In this document: piece after piece, positions 1 through 5,393 of the stretch
Numbering within the stretch: the stretch's first letter is position 1
How the letters are laid out: every line of letters begins with the position of its first letter
Assembly (NCBI GenBank): GCA_013290035.1
Contig: JABCYT010000296.1
Location: 1-5,393 of the forward strand
Direction of reading: 5' to 3'
DNA: 5,393 nt
Origin: Alphaproteobacteria bacterium
GTDB taxonomy: Bacteria; Pseudomonadota; Alphaproteobacteria; Reyranellales; Reyranellaceae
Notes under the pieces: model-generated
The model's database searches: none
The model's input: the letters and a program-made list of their open reading frames with translations, nothing else
Told to the model about the DNA's origin: nothing
Program-made: the position numbers and the translations under genes

Positions 1-333
1 CGTGCTGCCCTTGCGGCCGGCGTGGGTGATCTGCGTGCCGGCGAGCGCGCCCTCCTGCTTGAGGAAGCGGACCAGCCGCTTGTGGCCTTCGATCTGGCTG
101 TCGTCCCACATCCCGAGATCGCCCTGCGTGACCCTGCCGCGCGGCTCGACGGCGCAGTTCTCGGTGAAGACGATGCCGAACTTGCCGAGCGCAAACTTGC
201 CGAGATGGACCAAGTGGTAGTCGTTCACCTGCCCGTCGATCGCACGGTACTGAACCATCGGCGAGACGACGCTGCGATTGGGGGCGGTGACGCCGCGCAG
301 GCGAAGGGGCGTGAAGAGAAGCGGTTTCTGCAA
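1..333 (-). CDS. Old Yellow Enzyme family NADH:flavin oxidoreductase (YqjM/NamA-like), N-terminal part
   Basis: The N-terminal 111 residues of an FMN-dependent TIM-barrel ene-reductase are visible; the rest lies beyond the left edge. Seen in the translation: the opening strand LLFTPLRLRGVTAPNR, then SPMVQYRAIDG, NDYHLVHLGKFALG, TENCAVEPRGRVTQGDLGMW and QITHAGRKGST at the window edge. These match the class III (YqjM-type) pattern, in which such enzymes reduce activated C=C bonds with NAD(P)H through FMN in the cytoplasm. The start is TTG at 333-331: an in-frame stop lies at 402-400, no ATG lies between it and this TTG, and GGGGGA sits 7 nt upstream. The first in-frame ATG (258-256) would remove the first barrel strand. 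Compared with YqjM as I recall it, Cys26 is Val27 here and Ala60 is Asn59. The missing C-terminus could carry an extra domain, as in dienoyl-CoA reductases or bifunctional CoA monooxygenase/reductases, so the substrate is unknown. Family assignment is firm. Confidence 0.88.
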   Translation of the reverse strand, partial: MQKPLLFTPLRLRGVTAPNRSVVSPMVQYRAIDGQVNDYHLVHLGKFALGKFGIVFTENCAVEPRGRVTQGDLGMWDDSQIEGHKRLVRFLKQEGALAGTQITHAGRKGST

Positions 334-412
334 AGGTCGGTCCCCCGGACGGGATGGCTTTTCAAGGCTGCGAACATAGACCGGCCGGGCGGCTCGGGCC
401 TATCCTTTGGCC
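334..412. promoter_or_regulatory. Divergent intergenic region between the OYE-family gene and the amidohydrolase gene
   Basis: These 79 bp separate two divergently transcribed genes, so any promoter for both should lie here or overlap the gene starts. I searched both strands for -35/-10 pairs. CTTGAAA on the minus strand (about 362-368) resembles a -35 element, and TATGTT (about 373-378, minus) and CATAGA (about 375-380, plus) resemble weak -10 elements. None pairs with a partner at 16-18 bp spacing, so I cannot name a promoter. I see no clear operator beyond the small repeat at 340-350. The regulatory role follows from gene orientation, not from a recognised motif. Confidence 0.4.
341..346 (-). 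promoter_or_regulatory. Ribosome binding site deciding the TTG start of the OYE-family gene
   Basis: GGGGGA on the minus strand lies 7 nt upstream of the TTG at 333-331. It supports that TTG as the true start, since no ATG or GTG is available between the upstream in-frame stop and the conserved first strand of the protein. The site lies in a short inverted repeat (GTCC-CCC-GGAC on the plus strand, 340-350), which could partly mask it in mRNA. That effect is speculative, since the stem has only four base pairs. Confidence 0.5.
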
Positions 413-2119
413 ATGTTTGACCTCGTCATCCGAAATGGAACCGTTTTAGACGGTTCGGGCTCACCGCGCCGAATTGCCGATATTGCCGTGCAGGACGGAA
501 AAATCGCCGCAGTGGGAGACCGGCTCGGCGCGGGCCGGCGCGAGATCGATGCCGCAGGCCTGATCGTGGCGCCGGGCTTCGTCGACATCCACACCCACTA
601 TGACGGCCAGGCGACCTGGGACCCCTTCGTGACGCCCTCCTCCTGGCATGGCGTCACCACCACGGTGTTCGGCAATTGCGGCGTCGGCTTTGCGCCGGTG
701 CGGCCGGGCAAGTCGGCCTACCTGATCAACCTGATGGAAGGCGTCGAGGACATTCCGGGCACGGTGCTGAGCGAGGGCGTGAAGTTCGACTGGGAGTCCT
801 TTCCGCAATATCTCGATGCGCTGGACTCGATGCGCCGCGCGGTCGACGTGGCGGCGCAATTGCCGCACGGCGCGCTGCGCTTCTATGTCATGGGCGAACG
901 CGGCGCCGAGCACGAAGAGGCACCGAACGAGCGCGAGATCGCGGAGATGGCGCGCCTCACCGAGGAGGCGCTGCGCGCCGGCGCGATGGGCTTCACGACA
1001 TCGCGCACCACCAAGCACAAGGCGCGCGACGGCCGCTTCACGCCCTCGCTCAGCGCCCGCGAATCAGAGCTTCTGGGCATCGCCGCCGGCATGAAGCGGG
1101 CGGGCCGCGGCGTGCTGCAGGTCAATTCAGACTTCGGGCCGGGCGAGTTCGAGGCGCTGCAGGCGGCGGCCGCACAGGCTGGCCGGCCGCTTTCCTGCCT
1201 GCTGGTGCAGGTCGATGCCGAGCCCAGCCTGTGGCGCGAGACGCTCGACCAGATCCATGGCGTGCGCCAGGCCGGCCGCGCGGCCAACGCGCAGGTCGGC
1301 TCGCGGCCGATCGGCGTCATCATGGGATTGGAGACCACCGCGCACCCCTTCGCCGCGCATCCGGCATGGCTCGAGATGCGCAAGCTCTCGCCTGCCGAGC
1401 GCTACGCAAGGCTTGTCGCTGATCCCGCGCTGCGGCGGCGCCTGCTCGAGACGCCAGCCGACGGCGGGTCGCGCGCCTTCATGGCGCAGTCATTCCACAA
1501 GATGTTTCCGGTGGGCGAGCGGCCCGACTATGAGCCCGACGCGGCGGCCTCGGTCGCCGCCATCGCTCAACGCACCGGGCGTACGCCGCAGGCGGTGGCG
1601 CTCGAGGAGATGATGGCGCGGGACGGCAAGGGGCTGCTGATGCTTCCGTTCGAGAACTACGCCTATGGCAGCCTCGACGTGGTGCACGAGATGATCACCG
1701 ATCCGGCGACGGTGCTGGGCGTGGCCGATGGCGGCGCCCATGTCGGCGTGATCTGCGACGCCTCCTCGCCGACCTCGCTGCTCACCCTGTGGGGTCGCGA
1801 TCGCACGCGCGGACCCCGGCTGCCGCTCGAATTCCTGATCGCCAAGCAGACGCGCGGGACGGCCGAGGCCTATGGCCTGCTCGATCGCGGCCTGCTGGCG
1901 CCCGGCCACAAGGCCGACATCAATGTGATCGACTTCGACGCGCTCCAGCTCAAGCGGCCCGAGGTGGTCTACGACCTGCCGGCCGGCGGCCGCCGCCTGA
2001 TCCAGCGCGCCGCGGGCTACCGCCACACTTTCAATGCCGGCGTCGAGACCGTGCACAACGACGAGCTGACCGGCGAGCGACCGGGCCGGCTGGTCAGGGG
2101 AGCGCAGGTCGCCGGCTAG
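413..2119 (+). CDS. Amidohydrolase family protein, D-aminoacylase / N-acyl-D-amino-acid deacylase-like (COG3653-like)
   Basis: A 568-residue cytoplasmic metal-dependent hydrolase. The N-terminal MFDLVIRNGTVLDGSG and C-terminal GHKADINVID segments form the beta-sandwich domain typical of urease-superfamily amidohydrolases; the barrel lies between. Metal-site residues visible are the HxH pair His60/His62 in FVDIHTHYDGQ, Cys89 in FGNCGVGFAP (the D-aminoacylase cysteine ligand) and Asp439 in VADGGAH. The histidines equivalent to His220 and His250 of Alcaligenes D-aminoacylase seem to be replaced: the aligned segments read LQVNSD (238-240) and SCLLVQVD (261-268). This belongs to a widespread subgroup usually named D-aminoacylase or amidohydrolase, without a proven substrate to my knowledge. 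Start: ATG 413 gives the usual N-terminus; a TTG at 407 would add Leu/Met-Ala, with a weak CGGG 8 nt upstream, and cannot be excluded. There is no signal peptide. The gene converges on urtE and overlaps its stop by 4 nt. The superfamily is sure; deacylase activity is inferred. Confidence 0.88.
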   Translation: MFDLVIRNGTVLDGSGSPRRIADIAVQDGKIAAVGDRLGAGRREIDAAGLIVAPGFVDIHTHYDGQATWDPFVTPSSWHGVTTTVFGNCGVGFAPVRPGKSAYLINLMEGVEDIPGTVLSEGVKFDWESFPQYLDALDSMRRAVDVAAQLPHGALRFYVMGERGAEHEEAPNEREIAEMARLTEEALRAGAMGFTTSRTTKHKARDGRFTPSLSARESELLGIAAGMKRAGRGVLQVNSDFGPGEFEALQAAAAQAGRPLSCLLVQVDAEPSLWRETLDQIHGVRQAGRAANAQVGSRPIGVIMGLETTAHPFAAHPAWLEMRKLSPAERYARLVADPALRRRLLETPADGGSRAFMAQSFHKMFPVGERPDYEPDAAASVAAIAQRTGRTPQAVALEEMMARDGKGLLMLPFENYAYGSLDVVHEMITDPATVLGVADGGAHVGVICDASSPTSLLTLWGRDRTRGPRLPLEFLIAKQTRGTAEAYGLLDRGLLAPGHKADINVIDFDALQLKRPEVVYDLPAGGRRLIQRAAGYRHTFNAGVETVHNDELTGERPGRLVRGAQVAG

Positions 2120-2811
2120 ACCGTCATGTGACGGCGCACGGCGTCGGCGTCGAAGCTTTCGCGCGTGCCCGACATCACGATCTCCCCGCGGTCCATCACC
2201 GCGAAATCGTCGGCCAGCTCATGGGCGAATTCGAGATACTGCTCGACCAGCAGGATCGCCATATCGCCGCGCTGGCGCAGGAAGATGATGGCACGGCCGA
2301 TATCCTTGATCACCGAGGGCTGGATGCCCTCGGTCGGCTCATCGAGCACCAGGAGCTTGGGCCGCATGGTGAGCGCCCGGCCGATCGCGAGCTGCTGCTG
2401 CTGGCCGCCGGACAGATCACCGCCGCGGCGCTTCAGCATCGACTGCAACACCGGGAAGAGCTCGAACACCTCGTCGGGGATCTTCTTCTGGTCGCGGTTG
2501 ACGGGCGCGAAGCCGGTCTCGAGGTTCTCCTTGACCGTCAGCAGCGGGAAGATCTCGCGGCCCTGCGGCACCATGGCGACGCCGCGCCGCGCCCGCTCGT
2601 AGGGCGGCAGCCGGGAGACTTCCTGGCCTTCGAAGGCGATCGAGCCCGAGGCGATGGGCTGCAGGCCGACGATGGCACGCAACAGGCTGGTCTTGCCGAC
2701 GCCGTTGCGACCGAGCAGGCAGGTCACCCGTCCCACCGTCGCGCTGAGCGACACCGAGCGCAGCGCCTGGGCGGCGCCGTAGAAGAGATCGACGTTCTGG
2801 ACCGCCAGCAT
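2116..2811 (-). CDS. urtE: Urea ABC transporter ATP-binding subunit UrtE
   Basis: A 231-residue cytoplasmic ABC ATPase, the usual size for UrtE/LivF-type subunits. Motifs seen: Walker A GRNGVGKTS (34-42), Q-loop Gln83 in MVPQGREIFP, signature LSGGQQQQLAIGRAL (133-147) and Walker B LLVLDEP (153-159), followed by TEGIQPS. The signature with repeated glutamines and the EGIQPS stretch are characteristic of UrtE and separate it from branched-chain amino acid LivF. The H-loop position carries Gln191 (LLVEQYLEF) instead of His, as in LivF-type subunits. It should pair with UrtD and energise urea (or short-chain amide) import through UrtB/UrtC. It is the last gene visible in the operon: its ATG lies 2 bp after the urtD stop, implying translational coupling, with a weak GGA inside the urtD 3' end. 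Its TAG stop shares CTAG with the stop of the convergent amidohydrolase gene. Confidence 0.94.
   Translation of the reverse strand: MLAVQNVDLFYGAAQALRSVSLSATVGRVTCLLGRNGVGKTSLLRAIVGLQPIASGSIAFEGQEVSRLPPYERARRGVAMVPQGREIFPLLTVKENLETGFAPVNRDQKKIPDEVFELFPVLQSMLKRRGGDLSGGQQQQLAIGRALTMRPKLLVLDEPTEGIQPSVIKDIGRAIIFLRQRGDMAILLVEQYLEFAHELADDFAVMDRGEIVMSGTRESFDADAVRRHMTV
2121..2134. terminator. Small GC-rich hairpin at the convergent gene junction, possible weak bidirectional terminator
   Basis: CCGTC-ATGT-GACGG forms a 5-bp stem (6 bp if the loop is squeezed) beginning 2 nt after the amidohydrolase stop codon and lying within the last codons of urtE. Being symmetrical, it would form in transcripts of either strand. 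No run of T follows on either strand, so it is not a classical intrinsic terminator. The position is suggestive and the structure is short, so chance is a real alternative. Confidence 0.2.
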
Positions 2812-2813
2812 CG

Positions 2814-3575
<762 letters not shown>

Positions 3576-3582
3576 GCCCGTG

Positions 3583-3587
3583 TCCTC
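3583..3587 (-). promoter_or_regulatory. Shine-Dalgarno of urtD, overlapping the urtC stop
   Basis: GAGGA on the minus strand is 7 nt before the urtD ATG (3575-3573). It overlaps the urtC stop TGA (3588-3586), giving TGAGGA. This fixes the first of the two nearby ATG codons as the start of urtD and suggests that ribosomes finishing urtC help start urtD. Confidence 0.6.
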
Positions 3588-4704
3588 ATGCCGGCGCCCT
3601 CGCCTTGCGCGTGGCGCCGCGCGTGCGGACCTGCGACCACAGGCCGACGACGCCCTTGGGCAGGAACAGCGTGACGGCGATGAACATGGCGCCCAGCGCG
3701 AACAGCCAGACCTCGGGCAAGGCGCCGGTCAACCAGGTCTTGCCGAAGTTGACGAGGAAGGCGCCGATCACCGGGCCGATCAGGGTGCCGCGGCCACCGA
3801 CGGCGACCCACAGCACCGCCTCGATCGAGTTGCCGGGCGAGAACTCGCTGGGATTGATGATGCCGACCTGCGGCACGTAGAGCGCGCCCGCGACGCCCGC
3901 CATGGCCGCCGACAGCACGAAGACAAAGAGCTTGTAGCCCTCGACGCGATAGCCCAGGAAGCGCATGCGGCTTTCGGCGTCGCGCACCGCGGTCAGCGCC
4001 TTGCCGAAGCGCGAGCCGACGACGGCGCCTGAGATCACCAGGAAGATCGCCAGCACCAGGGCCGAGGCAAAGCACAGCACGGCGCGCGTGCCGTCGGCCT
4101 GCACGGAGAAGCCCAGTATGTCCTTGAAGTCGGTCATGCCGTTGTTGCCGCCCAGGCCCATGTCGTTGCGGAAGAAGGCCAGCAGCAGGGCGAAGGTCAT
4201 CGCCTGGGTGATGATCGAGAGATAAACGCCGGTGACGCGGCTGCGGAAGGCGAACCAGCCCAGCGCCAGCGCCAGCAGGCTGGGCACGAGGACGACCATG
4301 ATGGCGGCGAACCAGAACTGGTCGAAGCCGTGCCAGAACCAGGGCAGCTCCTTGTAGTTCAGGAACACCATGAAGTCGGGCAGGATCGGATTGCCGTAGA
4401 CGCCGCGGCTGCCGATCTGGCGCATCAAGTACATGCCCATGCAATAGCCGCCCAGCGCGAAGAAGGCGGCGTGGCCCAAGGTGAGAATGCCGCAGTAACC
4501 CCACACGAGGTCGACCGCGAGCGCCAGCGAGGCGTAGCAGAGATACTTGCCGATCAGCTGCAGCACCCAGGCCGGCACGTAGAACGCGCTGGCAGGCGGC
4601 ATGAGCAGGTTGAGCAGCGGCAGCACGATGCCGATCGCCAGCACCAGGAGCACGAAGAGGCGCAGGTTGCGGCCCATGCCCTGCCACAGGAAGCGCGTGA
4701 TCAT
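3586..4704 (-). CDS. urtC: Urea ABC transporter permease subunit UrtC
   Basis: A 372-residue inner-membrane permease of the LivM/UrtC family (branched-chain amino acid permease fold). Hydrophobic segments are seen at about residues 15-35, 47-67, 73-95, 130-152, 157-178, 207-229, 257-280, 292-318 and 332-350. Diagnostic stretches are LVWGYCGILTLGHAAFFALGG (67-87, GILTLGH being the core), a long extracytoplasmic loop rich in aromatics (about 100-130), FRNDMGLGGNNGMTDF (178-193) and the conserved cytoplasmic coupling loop GKALTAVRDAESRMRFLGY (234-252), which contacts the ATPases. The GGNNGMTDF motif and the overall length match UrtC better than LivM. With UrtB it forms the transmembrane pore. 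The start at 4704 is preceded by GAGGG at 7 nt spacing; the gap to urtB is 10 bp. The C-terminal 15 residues are basic and variable. Substrate urea is inferred from family; related importers for formamide or acetamide are a possible alternative. Confidence 0.94.
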   Translation of the reverse strand: MITRFLWQGMGRNLRLFVLLVLAIGIVLPLLNLLMPPASAFYVPAWVLQLIGKYLCYASLALAVDLVWGYCGILTLGHAAFFALGGYCMGMYLMRQIGSRGVYGNPILPDFMVFLNYKELPWFWHGFDQFWFAAIMVVLVPSLLALALGWFAFRSRVTGVYLSIITQAMTFALLLAFFRNDMGLGGNNGMTDFKDILGFSVQADGTRAVLCFASALVLAIFLVISGAVVGSRFGKALTAVRDAESRMRFLGYRVEGYKLFVFVLSAAMAGVAGALYVPQVGIINPSEFSPGNSIEAVLWVAVGGRGTLIGPVIGAFLVNFGKTWLTGALPEVWLFALGAMFIAVTLFLPKGVVGLWSQVRTRGATRKARAPA

Positions 4705-4711
4705 TCGACCG

Positions 4712-4716
4712 CCCTC
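4712..4716 (-). promoter_or_regulatory. Shine-Dalgarno of urtC, overlapping the urtB stop
   Basis: GAGGG on the minus strand lies 7 nt before the urtC ATG (4704-4702) and overlaps the urtB stop TGA (4717-4715), giving TGAGGG. The layout is the same as at the urtC/urtD junction and points to coupled translation. Confidence 0.55.
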
Positions 4717-5393
4717 ATTCGACGGAACGGCCCTTCAGCGCGAACAGGCCGCGCGGGCGGCGCTGGATGAACAGGATGATGAACACCAGCACCAGGATCT
4801 TGCCCAGCACCGCGCCGGCATAGGGTTCGAGGAACTTGTTGACGATGCCGAGCGCCGTCGCACCGACCAGCGTGCCGAACAGGTTGCCGACGCCGCCGAA
4901 CACCACGACCATGAAGGAGTCGATGATGTAGCCCTGGCCGAGATTGGGGCTGACATTGTCGATCTGGCTCAGCGCCACGCCGGCGAGGCCGGCAATGCCC
5001 GAGCCCAAACCGAAGGTGAGCGCATCGACCCTGGGCGTGCGGATGCCCATGGCCGAGGCCATCGGCCGGTTCTGGGTGACGGCGCGCATGTAGAGGCCGA
5101 GCGGCGTCTTGCGCAGCAGCAGGATCAGGGCGGCGAACACCACCAGAGCGAACACGACGATCCACAAGCGCCCGTAGGTGATGTTGAGCTGGCCAAGCTG
5201 GAAGGTTCCCGACATCCATGACGGCGAGCCGACCTCGCGATTGGACGGCCCGAAGATCGAACGCACGGCCTGCTGCAGCACCAGCGACAGGCCCCAGGTG
5301 GCCAGCAGGGTGTCGAGCGGCCGGCCGTAGAGGAAGCGGATGATGCTGCGTTCGATCAGGATGCCGACGCCGCCGGAGACCAGGAAGGCGAGC
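4715..5393 (-). CDS. urtB: Urea ABC transporter permease subunit UrtB, C-terminal part
   Basis: The C-terminal 225 residues of the second inner-membrane permease (LivH/UrtB family); the gene runs off the right edge, with one base of a split codon at 5393. Translation reads in frame across 5282-5392 (LIERSIIRFLYGRPL, then DTLLATWGLSLVLQQAVR), so the GTG at 5281 is internal and not a start. Further diagnostic stretches are FGPSNREVGSPSW, the cytoplasmic coupling loop RAVTQNRPMASAMGI (visible residues 103-117), DNVSPNLGQGYIIDSF and VVFGGVGNLFGTLVGA. The RAVTQNRxMA loop is typical of UrtB and differs from LivH. At least five hydrophobic segments are visible. It would pair with UrtC in the membrane. 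It is the most upstream gene seen in the operon; urtA, encoding the periplasmic binding protein, and the operon promoter should lie beyond the right edge. Confidence 0.93.
   Translation of the reverse strand, partial: LAFLVSGGVGILIERSIIRFLYGRPLDTLLATWGLSLVLQQAVRSIFGPSNREVGSPSWMSGTFQLGQLNITYGRLWIVVFALVVFAALILLLRKTPLGLYMRAVTQNRPMASAMGIRTPRVDALTFGLGSGIAGLAGVALSQIDNVSPNLGQGYIIDSFMVVVFGGVGNLFGTLVGATALGIVNKFLEPYAGAVLGKILVLVFIILFIQRRPRGLFALKGRSVE

Noticed and set aside
340..350. GTCC-CCC-GGAC inverted repeat as an operator in the divergent spacer
   Set aside because: Four-base arms are expected by chance in DNA this GC-rich, and no partner site or neighbouring regulator gene is visible.
407..412. 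TTG at 407 as the start of the amidohydrolase
   Set aside because: It has a weak upstream CGGG at 8 nt, but ATG at 413 gives the N-terminus usual for the family. Kept as an alternative only.
22..420. 132-codon plus-strand open frame at the left edge
   Set aside because: The opposite strand encodes a clearly conserved Old Yellow Enzyme N-terminus over the same bases, so this frame is its antisense shadow.
461..1018. Minus-strand open frame opposite the amidohydrolase
   Set aside because: It is His/Arg/Ala-rich without a domain and lies opposite conserved catalytic motifs; a shadow frame.
5279..5281. GTG at 5281 as a start for a short UrtB
   Set aside because: The frame continues upstream to the window edge with conserved UrtB sequence (DTLLATWGLSLVLQQ), so this GTG is an internal valine.

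Overview
The window is ordinary, gene-dense, GC-rich chromosomal DNA. Reading frames carry mostly G or C at third codon positions. Gene content and protein style suggest an alphaproteobacterium (Rhizobiales- or Rhodospirillales-like), but the genus cannot be fixed from this sequence. There are no RNA genes, CRISPR arrays, insertion sequences or phage genes, and I see no long intergenic stretch.

Layout, left to right. (1) Positions 1-333, minus strand: the N-terminal 111 residues of an Old Yellow Enzyme family flavin oxidoreductase (YqjM/NamA-like), starting at a TTG codon and running off the left edge. (2) Positions 334-412: a 79-bp divergent intergenic region. (3) Positions 413-2119, plus strand: a complete amidohydrolase of the D-aminoacylase / N-acyl-D-amino-acid deacylase superfamily (COG3653-like). 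It belongs to a subgroup that appears to lack two of the classical metal-binding histidines. (4) Positions 2116-5393, minus strand: a tightly packed urea-type ABC importer operon, read right to left as urtB (3' part only), urtC, urtD, urtE. The binding-protein gene urtA would be expected beyond the right edge.

The urt genes would make two membrane permeases (UrtB, UrtC) and two cytoplasmic ATPases (UrtD, UrtE). Together with a periplasmic binding protein they form a high-affinity importer for urea or possibly short-chain amides. Gaps of 10, 10 and 2 bp indicate one transcript with coupled translation. The deacylase converges on this operon, and the stop codons of deacylase and urtE share the single tetranucleotide CTAG. 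A functional link (amide or urea nitrogen scavenging) is possible but rests only on proximity.

I found no convincing undescribed multi-gene system. The points most worth a second look are the altered metal site of the amidohydrolase, the flavin-site substitutions in the Old Yellow Enzyme homologue, the shared-stop convergent junction with its small hairpin, and the identical stop/Shine-Dalgarno geometry at two urt junctions.
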